From an uncultured Clostridia bacterium (GTDB taxonomy: Bacteria; Bacillota; Clostridia; Christensenellales; CAG-138): 13,264 bases of DNA. Below, piece after piece: positions 7,366 to 13,264 of this stretch. A model generated the notes under the pieces. It saw only the letters and a list, made by a program, of their open reading frames with translations. It was not told the origin of the DNA and ran no database searches. The translations under genes were made by a program, and so were the position numbers. The stretch spans positions 1 to 13,264 of the forward strand of contig CALAXO010000037.1 in the NCBI GenBank assembly GCA_937894955.1, written 5' to 3'. How positions within the stretch are numbered: position 1 is the first letter of the stretch; each line of letters begins with the position of its first letter.

Positions 7366-7398
7366 AAACTGCCGCAGATACAGTCACTGCGGCAGTTT
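7366..7398 (+). terminator. Terminator hairpin after the CotH-dockerin gene
   Basis: AAACTGCCGCAG (7366-7377) and CTGCGGCAGTTT (7387-7398) form a perfect 12-base-pair stem with a 9-base loop, 57 bases after the stop codon. The T run is short (TTTCGATT). With A on the left arm it could also stop leftward transcripts. Confidence 0.75.
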
Positions 7399-7666
7399 CG
7401 ATTGCGGACAAATCATGAGAAAAGTTCTCTGCTCCGTTCGGGTCTTCGTGAAAAAACTCTGCACAAACTCAGAAACACTCGGTTCAGCTCTCCGTAAAAG
7501 CCGAATTTTCGTGGTGTTCCCGATTCAAAGGTTTCACGGGATGGGGGGTAATCATCCGTACAACTCGGGGGGAACATCGAAAGCATCCGGTTGAAATGCC
7601 CTGCGGGTCGGACCGGCTGCATCACTGCGCCGCCGTTGACGGCGAGCTGCTGGTCATCCGCGGCAT
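7399..7666. other. Intergenic stretch without a supported gene
   Basis: Frames of 70-80 codons are open on both strands, but neither has a ribosome binding site and neither product resembles a known family. On the + strand the open frame runs from a TGA near 7450 to a TAA near 7701 without an early start codon. On the - strand the frame from 7625 to 7413 is rich in Arg, Pro and Ser. It may be a decayed gene or an intergenic repeat. Confidence 0.4.
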
Positions 7667-7897
7667 TTACAGATCGTCCGCATCCTGCACCGGAGCCTCA
7701 TAATCCTCGGCGGTGCCGGTATAGCTGCCCAGCACATCCGATTTGATCGCGCCTCTGCCTTCGGCTGTGAATGCGGTTTTTTTATCCCGCACATTCGAAT
7801 GGTCTTGCTTGATCCGCTCCTGAAATTTTCCGTTCGCTCTTTTCTTCATGGGCTTATTATGCCCGCCCGACTCAGCCGTATGCACGAAACTCGGCAT
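7667..7897 (-). CDS. Small conserved-looking hypothetical protein ending in QDADDL
   Basis: The frame encodes 76 residues from ATG 7897, or 60 from a second ATG at 7849 (MKKRANGKFQE). No good ribosome binding site precedes either, so the start is uncertain. The protein is hydrophilic with no membrane segment: a basic N-terminal half, then a C-terminus with SDVLGSYTGTAEDYEAPVQDADDL as its most striking part (written here only as the segment from SDVLGSYTG to QDADDL). Small Bacillota proteins with a 'GSYTG...P.QDADDL' tail are familiar to me, which is the main reason to call it a gene; codon use also looks coding. Its function is unknown. It is transcribed in the same direction as the lipoprotein gene upstream but a terminator lies between them. 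Confidence 0.62.
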   Translation of the reverse strand: MPSFVHTAESGGHNKPMKKRANGKFQERIKQDHSNVRDKKTAFTAEGRGAIKSDVLGSYTGTAEDYEAPVQDADDL

Positions 7898-7936
7898 TTA
7901 TAAACCGGTATTTTTTTACAATCGTGCATTTGAATC

Positions 7937-7973
7937 AAAAAAGGGAGAACGGCAATTGCCGAACGCCCTTTTT
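7937..7973 (-). terminator. Terminator between the lipoprotein gene and the small hypothetical gene
   Basis: GGG (7943-7945) and CCC (7966-7968) close an imperfect stem around the self-complementary CGGCAATTGCCG (7950-7961). An A run (7937-7942) and a T run (7969-7973) flank it, so it can work on both strands. It follows the stop of the lipoprotein gene at 8018 by about 45 bases. Confidence 0.75.
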
Positions 7974-8017
7974 ATTGCCTGAGTTATTTGATGACGGTAA
8001 GAATCCGCGCAGAGTGT

Positions 8018-8656
8018 TTATTTGATGGTAACTGCGGTAACGCCGGAATACGCAACATCAGTAGATCCCTGTGCGGTCGTGTGCAGGGTGAAATAGCCTC
8101 CGTTATCGGGTGAGCCGATGGATTTGCCGTTGTTTGAAAATGCAAGCGTGCAATCGAAAAGGCTCAGCGCGGGGATTTTGTCGGAAAGATCTTTCTCCGT
8201 GCCGTCGACTTCGGTAAGCACAAGTGAATAGATGTTGGCGGTTTCGGCATCGGAAACATCAACACCGACGGAATTGAGAACGCTCTTGAGATTTACTCCG
8301 CTGAAAACGTTAACGGAGCCGCCCCTGACGAGCGCATTGGTCTGATCGAGTGCGGAAACATTTTCAGCACCGAGAGCATAAAGTTCACCGGCGGTAAGTT
8401 TGTATTCGTTGCCTTTGAAATTGAGCGTCATAACAACGGTATCCGCAGCAAGTCCCCAGTTCGTTTCAACAGCAAGAGTGCGGGGGTCGATTGTGGCATT
8501 GGGGTTTTTGCGTGTGGTATTGTCCGAATTCGGGTTCACTGTGGGTGTGATAGTGTCGGAGGGTTTTTTGTCGTCCTTGCAGGCTGTCATGCAAAATGCG
8601 GCAGCAAGCAGAAGAACGGACAGTATGATTGCGATCGTGCGATTGATTTTTTTCAT
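8018..8656 (-). CDS. Small secreted lipoprotein of unknown function
   Basis: The 212-residue protein starts at ATG 8656, preceded by AAAGGA. It has a lipoprotein signal peptide: KKINR, a hydrophobic core, and a lipobox ending in Cys26 (CMTAC). A low-complexity linker rich in Thr, Pro, Asn and Asp (about 27-60) would hold the domain away from the membrane. Residues about 65-212 form a beta-rich domain. The order 'FSGVNLKSVLNSVGVDVSDAETANIYSLVLTEVDG', seen around residues 117-152 (split here as FSGVNLKSVLNSVGV and DAETANIYSLVLTEVDG), resembles the small 'G-V-L-x-x-L-L...G-V...DG' folds related to sulfite-oxidase-type molybdopterin domains that occur as extracellular modules without cofactor. 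That likeness is weak. It has its own promoter and terminator and so is probably monocistronic. Expected location is the outer face of the cytoplasmic membrane. Confidence 0.85.
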   Translation of the reverse strand: MKKINRTIAIILSVLLLAAAFCMTACKDDKKPSDTITPTVNPNSDNTTRKNPNATIDPRTLAVETNWGLAADTVVMTLNFKGNEYKLTAGELYALGAENVSALDQTNALVRGGSVNVFSGVNLKSVLNSVGVDVSDAETANIYSLVLTEVDGTEKDLSDKIPALSLFDCTLAFSNNGKSIGSPDNGGYFTLHTTAQGSTDVAYSGVTAVTIK

Positions 8657-8719
8657 AACGGTATTCCTTTCGGTTTTGTTTTGTTAATTGCCGTATCGTT
8701 TCCGAAAAACAAATCGGCA

Positions 8720-8748
8720 CAGCATGAATACACATTGAATTCACGCTG
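8720..8748 (-). promoter_or_regulatory. Hairpin in the 5' leader of the lipoprotein gene
   Basis: On the - strand CAGCGTGAAT (8748-8739) and ATTCATGCTG (8729-8720) pair over 10 bases, with one G-U wobble and a 9-base loop. On the + strand the same position is an A-C mismatch, so the fold suits the leftward message. It lies within the first 40 bases of a leader about 100 bases long and could stabilise or regulate it. No known riboswitch was recognised. Confidence 0.5.
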
Positions 8749-8763
8749 TTCGGCACGAATCTA

Positions 8764-8792
8764 AGTATATCAGTTTTTTAAAAAAAGTTCAA
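8764..8792 (-). promoter_or_regulatory. Sigma-A promoter of the small lipoprotein gene
   Basis: On the - strand TTGAAC (8792-8787) and TATACT (8769-8764) are separated by 17 bases containing a T7-A6 tract. The start would be near 8757, giving a leader of about 100 bases. Confidence 0.75.
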
Positions 8793-8816
8793 GTCTTTTA
8801 ATGAACGAATTTGAAC
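8780..8816 (-). terminator. Weak terminator of the TPR-like lipoprotein gene, merged with the next promoter
   Basis: On the - strand GTTCAA (8816-8811), an 18-base loop and TTGAAC (8792-8787) form a 6-base-pair stem followed at once by seven T (8786-8780). It lies about 30 bases after the stop at 8848. The right arm is also the -35 box of the lipoprotein promoter. The stem is short and AT-rich, so read-through is likely. Confidence 0.45.
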
Positions 8817-8847
8817 ATACACAAAGCAAAAACAAAGTGTGAGCGGG

Positions 8848-9894
8848 TCATTTTTCGTATCCTGCCGATATGACGAATGCGCCGCTGCTTTCGGAAAGGC
8901 TTGATACATTCATGCAGCCGTAAAGCCTGCCGTTTTCGTCCGCGTTAAGATAAGATGAAATATCGGCAGTTACGGAATCAAGGCTGCATGTATGTGTGTT
9001 CAGCGCGTGGATAAAATGCGCCGCAGCTGTTGACACGCTGCCGGGTTCAAAAGATTTAAGAACTTCGGGTTCAAATCGGCAGGTAATATAGGTTATTCTT
9101 CCGAACTCGTCCGTGAGTCCCGTGAAAAGTATCCCTCTTGTGTCGCGAAGGGCAAATTGCGAACCCGGTTCCCCCGTGCTGCCCGCCTCAATGCGTATGC
9201 CCTCGGAAGAATACTCTGAGTTATAAGCTTTGATGAAGCTGTTCAGCAGAACGGGACTTACCGCAAGCCGATTTCGGCAGGTCTCAATAAGCTCGGCAGA
9301 ATTTTCGAATTCCGTGTTCAGCGATTGAAAAAGCAGAACGGCATCTTCATAATTGCCGGCGTTCATAAGCTCAACGGCTTCATTATAAATTTTCAAAAGC
9401 TCTTCAATGTTCCGAAGATATGCCGCGCTTGATTCATAGCCGCAGGCATCCGCAAAATTTGAATATGCATCAAGATAGCGGCCGCTTTCATAAAGTTTTA
9501 CACCATTATCATAATGAATTTTGAGTGAATCAATGTATTCAACAAAGTCAGCGCTGTTGAGATATCCGATAATTCCGACAAAGATCGCGCGCGCCTCGTT
9601 CGGCTTGCCGGTCGAAACCAATTCAACTGCCTGAGCATAAAGCTTTTCGTGTTCGGCAATTGATTCAAGATACCCTGTGTATTTATACGAATCACCGCAG
9701 GTGAGGAAGCAGCGTTTTGCATTATTAAAATCAAGTTTCTCATAATACAGAAGACCTTCTTCGGCAAGCTTTTCCCTTCCCGCTTTCGACTGACAGCCGC
9801 AGAAAAGCAGCGCAAGCGTGCAGGCAAGGGCGAGTGCCGCCGCAAATTTGAGTGTTTTCAAGCAAATAAAGCCGGGTTTTGATTTTGAATGCAT
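8848..9894 (-). CDS. Lipoprotein with TPR-like helical repeats
   Basis: The 348-residue protein starts at ATG 9894, 8 bases after AGGAGG. A lipoprotein signal peptide ends in a lipobox at Cys34 (LLFCGC). Residues about 40-205 contain at least four related helical repeats of about 36-42 residues, each with a pattern like A-(V/L)-x-L-x-x-x-G-x-(Y/P)-x-x-A-x-x-x-F; visible examples are AVELVSTGKPNEARAIF, GVKLYESGRYLDAYSNF and AVELMNAGNYEDAVLLF, which are TPR-type. Residues about 210-348 form a different, beta-rich domain of unknown type. It is probably anchored on the outside of the membrane, and the TPR part may bind another protein. It lies 143 bases downstream of ileS, separated by a hairpin; no clear promoter was seen in the gap, so co-transcription with ileS by read-through is possible. 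No enzymatic motif is visible. Confidence 0.87.
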   Translation of the reverse strand: MHSKSKPGFICLKTLKFAAALALACTLALLFCGCQSKAGREKLAEEGLLYYEKLDFNNAKRCFLTCGDSYKYTGYLESIAEHEKLYAQAVELVSTGKPNEARAIFVGIIGYLNSADFVEYIDSLKIHYDNGVKLYESGRYLDAYSNFADACGYESSAAYLRNIEELLKIYNEAVELMNAGNYEDAVLLFQSLNTEFENSAELIETCRNRLAVSPVLLNSFIKAYNSEYSSEGIRIEAGSTGEPGSQFALRDTRGILFTGLTDEFGRITYITCRFEPEVLKSFEPGSVSTAAAHFIHALNTHTCSLDSVTADISSYLNADENGRLYGCMNVSSLSESSGAFVISAGYEK

Positions 9895-9928
9895 CTGCCG
9901 TTCCTCCTAAATGGAATAATACAAGCGG

Positions 9929-9970
9929 ACGGAGCGGGAGCGGGGGATCGACTCGGCCGTTCCGCTCCGT
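9929..9970. repeat. GC-rich hairpin between ileS and the TPR-like lipoprotein gene
   Basis: ACGGAGCGG (9929-9937) and CCGCTCCGT (9962-9970) form a perfect 9-base-pair stem around a 24-base loop. No T run follows on the - strand, so it is not a standard intrinsic terminator for ileS; it may act as an RNA processing or stabilising hairpin, or as a partial terminator. Confidence 0.55.
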
Positions 9971-10037
9971 GCATGTATTCATGTAAGCAATTGATTAATG
10001 ATTTCGTGAAGCGCACAGGCACGCATAAGCAATCGCC

Positions 10038-13000
10038 TTACGCTTTTTTAACACCGAGAATGACCTTCTCGCCGTTGATGTCCCACTCTTTCACATAGCC
10101 GTCGGGCGTGCCGAAAGTGAGTTCATCGGCAAGAGTCGTTCTGCGAATTTCGTCCGAATTGCGATCCAGCACCGCAAGCAGGCCTTCGCCGCATTCAACG
10201 CCGATTATAATCCTGTCGGTAACTACAAAATCTGCTTCTTTGCGCATGGTCTGAATCTTGCTGATGATTTCGCGGACATAGCCTTCTTCAATCAGCTCAT
10301 CCGTAAGCGCGGTGTTAAGCACAACGGTCACGCCGTTATCGCCGACCGAGGCAAAGCCTTCCTTTTTGACGGTGTCAACAAGCACATCTTCGGGATTCAG
10401 CGAGACGGTGAGCGTTTCAAGCTCAAATTCATAAGCGCGTCCTTCCGCATGCGCGGCAACAACCGCATTGCCTATGCCGTCTCCCTGCAAATACTGATTG
10501 ATTTTGGGAAGAATCTTTCCGTAACGCGGCCCGAGAAGCTTCAACTGGGGCTTTACGCGATAGGTTATGAATGCGGAAGCATCCTTAACAAAGCGAACGG
10601 CTTTCACGTTCAATTCATCTTCGATAATCTCCGTATATCGGGCAGGAAGTTCATCGACACCCTGAACAAACAGCTCCGAAAGAGGCTGACGGTTCTTGAT
10701 GTTCGCAAGATTGCGCGCCGACCTTCCGAGCGTGACAACTTTCAGAATTTCGTCCATGCTGCGTTCAAGTTCTGTGTCGATGAAGCTTTCATCGCAAATC
10801 GGGAATGCGCAAAGGTGTACGCTCTCCGGTGCAAGGTTGTTCACCGTGCGGACGATGTTTTGATAAATCGCTTCCGCCATGAACGGAGTGAACGGTGCAG
10901 TGAGGCGGGAAAGCGTTTCAAGCACTGTGAACAGCGTCATATATGCTGCTTCCTTATCCGCAGTCATTTCCTTGCCCCAATAACGTTCCCTGCCGCGGCG
11001 AACGTACCAATTGGAAAGGTCGTCAACAAAGCGGTTCAGTTCGCGCCCCGCTTCGGTAATGCGGAGGTTTTCAAGATAGTTATCCACTGTTCGAATGAGC
11101 GTGTTAAGGCGCGAAAGCAGCCATTTGTCCATTACGGAAAGGTTTTCGCGAATCAGCTCATGCTTCGTGGGGTCAAATTCATCAATATCGGCATACAAAA
11201 CGTAGAATGCATATGTATTCCACAGTGTGCCCATATATTTACGCTGCATTTCGCTCACGGCGTCGCCGCTGAAACGGCTGGGCAGCCACGGACTGGAGGC
11301 GGTGTAGAAATACCAACGCACCGCATCCGCGCCCTGTTTTGTCAAAACGTCCGCAGGCGCAACAACGTTGCCGACGTGCTTGCTCATCTTTTTGCCGTCC
11401 TTATCGCAAACAAGTCCCAACACGATACAGTTTTTGAATGCGGGCTTGTCAAAAAGGATGGTTGAAAGTGCGCTCAGCGTATAGAACCAACCGCGGGTTT
11501 GGTCAACGGCTTCGCTTATATAATCCGCAGGGAAGCGGCGCTCGAATTCCTCTTTGTTTTCAAACGGATAGTGCCACTGTGCAAAAGGCATTGAGCCGCT
11601 GTCGAACCAGCAGTCGATAACAACGGGCTCGCGGTGCATCGTTCCGCCGCATTTTTCGCACTTAAAGGTTATCGGGTCGAGCATGGGCTTGTGCAGTTCG
11701 ATATCCTCGGGCGTGTCCGGAGCATATTTGCGCAGTTCCGTACGGCTGCCCATAACGTGGTAATGTCCGCAGTCGGGGCACATCCACACGGGCAGGGGAG
11801 TTCCCCAATAGCGCTCCCTGCTGATGCCCCAGTCGATAACGTTTTCAAGGAAATTACCCATGCGGCCTTCGCCGATGGATTCGGGAATCCAGTTTATTCT
11901 TTTATTGTTTTCAATCAATCTGTCACGCACGGCGGTGGTCTTCACAAACCAGCTTTCCCTTGCATAGTAAATGAGCGGAGTGTCGCAGCGCCAGCAGAAG
12001 GGGTAACTGTGTCCATAGGGAAGTTCCCTAAGCAGTCTTTCGCGCGCTTTAAGGTCGGCAATGATGGGCTTATCGGCTTCCTTAACGAAAGTGCCGTCCC
12101 ACGGGGTGCCGCCGGTGAGCCTTCCGCGGGCGTCAACAAGCTGAACAAACGGGAGCTCCCATTTCCTGCCGACGCGTGCGTCGTCTTCGCCGAATGCGGG
12201 GGCAAGGTGAACTATGCCCGCACCGTCGGTAAGGGTTACGTAATCGTCCGAAACAATGCGCCATGCATCCCTGCCTTTGTGGTTGACGGGGAAATCAAAC
12301 AGCGGTTTATAGTGAATGCCGACAAGCTGCGAACCTTTGAAGCGCGCAAGCTCGGTTGTGTCCTCGCCGAGAACACTTTCAACAAGCTCAGCCGCAAGAA
12401 TGTATTTTTTGCCGTCGCAAAGAACTGTTACATAGTCTTCGTCGGCATTGACGCAAAGGCCGACATTGCTGGGCAGCGTCCACGGTGTTGTCGTCCATGC
12501 AATAAAGCTTTCGCTGCCGTCAACAAAGCTGTGTTCCGCATCGGGAATGACGGGGAAGGTGACAAAGATGGAAACTTCCTTAACGTCCTTATACCCCTGT
12601 GCAACCTCGTGGCTTGACAGTGCGGTTCCGCAGCGCGGGCAATAGGGAACGATTTTGTGGCCTTTATAGAGCAGCCCCTTTTCATCGATGGTTTTCAATG
12701 CCCACCAAACGGATTCAATGTAATCATCGGTATAGGTAACATAGGGATGCTCCATATCGGCCCAATAACCGACGGCATCGCTCATCTGTTCCCATTCGCC
12801 TTTATATTTCCAAACCGACTCCTTGCATTTGTCAATAAAAGGAAGCACGCCGTAACTCTCGATCTGCTCCTTGCCGTCCAGTCCGAGCAGTTTTTCCACT
12901 TCAAGTTCAACGGGAAGTCCGTGCGTATCCCAACCCGCTTTGCGCAGCACGTCAAAGCCTTTCATCGTGCGGTAGCGGGGAATGATATCCTTCATGGAGC

Positions 13001-13184
13001 GGGTCAAAACATGCCCGATATGCGGCCTGCCGTTAGCTGTGGGCGGTCCGTCATAGAAAGTGTAAGCAGGTTTGCCCTTGGATTGTTCAACGGATTTCTC
13101 GAAGATGCCGTTTGTCTTCCAGAATTCCAGAACCTCTTTCTCTCTCGGAACAAAGTCGAGCGAGGCGGAAACTTTTTTGTACAT
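10038..13184 (-). CDS. ileS: Isoleucyl-tRNA synthetase (type 2, long form)
   Basis: This class I synthetase charges tRNA-Ile with isoleucine in the cytoplasm. The 1048-residue product starts at ATG 13184, 8 bases after AAGGAG. It has the HIGH motif in PHIGHV (H55-H58), GWDTHGLPVE (84-93), a CP1 editing domain (about 200-395, with TTTPWTLPSN and GAGIVHLAPAFGEDD), the KMSKH motif (599-603), and anticodon-binding and C-terminal regions (about 680-1048). CxxC pairs at 182/185, 397/400, 469/472 and 509/512 are candidate zinc ligands. The length, the HGLPVE block and KMSKH rather than KMSKS mark the eukaryote-like type 2 enzymes (IleS2) common in Clostridia, a class in which members with low mupirocin sensitivity are known. 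GAGIVH replaces the more usual GTGIVH in the editing domain. It is full length, and only about 80 bases of its leader lie in the window. Confidence 0.98.
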   Translation of the reverse strand: MYKKVSASLDFVPREKEVLEFWKTNGIFEKSVEQSKGKPAYTFYDGPPTANGRPHIGHVLTRSMKDIIPRYRTMKGFDVLRKAGWDTHGLPVELEVEKLLGLDGKEQIESYGVLPFIDKCKESVWKYKGEWEQMSDAVGYWADMEHPYVTYTDDYIESVWWALKTIDEKGLLYKGHKIVPYCPRCGTALSSHEVAQGYKDVKEVSIFVTFPVIPDAEHSFVDGSESFIAWTTTPWTLPSNVGLCVNADEDYVTVLCDGKKYILAAELVESVLGEDTTELARFKGSQLVGIHYKPLFDFPVNHKGRDAWRIVSDDYVTLTDGAGIVHLAPAFGEDDARVGRKWELPFVQLVDARGRLTGGTPWDGTFVKEADKPIIADLKARERLLRELPYGHSYPFCWRCDTPLIYYARESWFVKTTAVRDRLIENNKRINWIPESIGEGRMGNFLENVIDWGISRERYWGTPLPVWMCPDCGHYHVMGSRTELRKYAPDTPEDIELHKPMLDPITFKCEKCGGTMHREPVVIDCWFDSGSMPFAQWHYPFENKEEFERRFPADYISEAVDQTRGWFYTLSALSTILFDKPAFKNCIVLGLVCDKDGKKMSKHVGNVVAPADVLTKQGADAVRWYFYTASSPWLPSRFSGDAVSEMQRKYMGTLWNTYAFYVLYADIDEFDPTKHELIRENLSVMDKWLLSRLNTLIRTVDNYLENLRITEAGRELNRFVDDLSNWYVRRGRERYWGKEMTADKEAAYMTLFTVLETLSRLTAPFTPFMAEAIYQNIVRTVNNLAPESVHLCAFPICDESFIDTELERSMDEILKVVTLGRSARNLANIKNRQPLSELFVQGVDELPARYTEIIEDELNVKAVRFVKDASAFITYRVKPQLKLLGPRYGKILPKINQYLQGDGIGNAVVAAHAEGRAYEFELETLTVSLNPEDVLVDTVKKEGFASVGDNGVTVVLNTALTDELIEEGYVREIISKIQTMRKEADFVVTDRIIIGVECGEGLLAVLDRNSDEIRRTTLADELTFGTPDGYVKEWDINGEKVILGVKKA

Positions 13185-13220
13185 TGTTAAAACACTCCTT
13201 TTCTTTTAAGGAAATTTTTA

Positions 13221-13264
13221 AAAATAAAAAACCGCCCCGTTTTTCGGGGCGGGTTTTTATTTTT
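13221..13264 (-). terminator. ileS: Terminator hairpin in the ileS leader, possibly the 3' end of a T-box
   Basis: CCGCCCCG (13232-13239) and CGGGGCGG (13245-13252) form a perfect 8-base-pair GC stem with a 5-base loop, flanked by A (13226-13231) and T (13254-13258) runs, so it is strong on both strands. On the - strand it ends about 40 bases before the ileS ATG, the position of an attenuator. T-box leaders commonly control ileS in Bacillota, but the specifier and T-box sequence would lie beyond the window edge. It could equally be a bidirectional terminator of the neighbouring gene. Confidence 0.8.

Noticed and set aside
7413..7625. A 70-codon - strand frame between the CotH-dockerin and small hypothetical genes.
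   Set aside because: There is no ribosome binding site, its composition is Arg/Pro/Ser-rich, and I recognise no family; it is described only as part of a gene-free stretch.
7937..7973. A CRISPR-like or repeat-array reading of the hairpin at 7937-7973.
   Set aside because: It is a single hairpin with flanking A and T runs, best explained as a terminator; no repeated units occur around it.
10449..11465. A 338-codon + strand frame inside ileS, and similar ones at 11634-12617 and 12657-13190.
   Set aside because: They are antisense to a full-length, unmistakable ileS and look like no known family.

Overview
The window reads as chromosomal DNA of a low-to-mid-GC Gram-positive anaerobe of the class Clostridia (Bacillota). 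The reasons are strong AGGAGG-type ribosome binding sites, sigma-A promoters close to TTGACA/TATAAT, lipoproteins with lipobox cysteines, a YtrA-like GntR regulator with an ABC transporter, a long (type 2) isoleucyl-tRNA synthetase and a secreted dockerin protein. The dockerin suggests a fibre-associated gut or rumen relative with cohesin-bearing scaffolds, but no scaffoldin is present here. No IS element, phage gene, CRISPR array, tRNA or rRNA was seen.

Layout, left to right. (1) Positions 1-740 (+): the C-terminal part of an AAA/DUF4143-type ATPase whose N-terminus lies outside the window. (2) 741-1113: no convincing gene; it holds a nested inverted repeat (779-830) and the terminator of the next operon, which faces left. 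(3) 1114-4693 (-): a compact operon of a GntR/YtrA-type repressor, an ABC ATPase and one ABC-2-like permease with an unusually large extracytoplasmic C-terminal domain. It has a near-consensus promoter, and perfect inverted repeats at the expected transcription start suggest autoregulation. (4) 4703-5026: the divergent intergenic region, with a promoter for each side and two further palindromes. (5) 5027-7309 (+): a secreted CotH-kinase-like protein with an Ig-like/jelly-roll domain and a C-terminal type I dockerin, followed by a strong hairpin. (6) 7399-7666: no supported gene. (7) 7667-9894 (-): a small acidic-tailed hypothetical protein, a small lipoprotein and a repeat-containing (TPR-like) lipoprotein; the two lipoproteins appear to be separate transcription units. 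(8) 10038-13184 (-): ileS. Its leader contains a strong terminator hairpin at the very edge of the window, possibly the 3' end of a T-box.

Functional themes are envelope stress or peptide export (GntR-ABC unit), extracellular surface biology (CotH-dockerin protein, two lipoproteins) and housekeeping translation (ileS). I found no clearly new multi-gene system. The best leads are the CotH-dockerin fusion, the operator architecture of the GntR operon, the terminator that merges into a promoter near 8780, and the unannotated lipoproteins.
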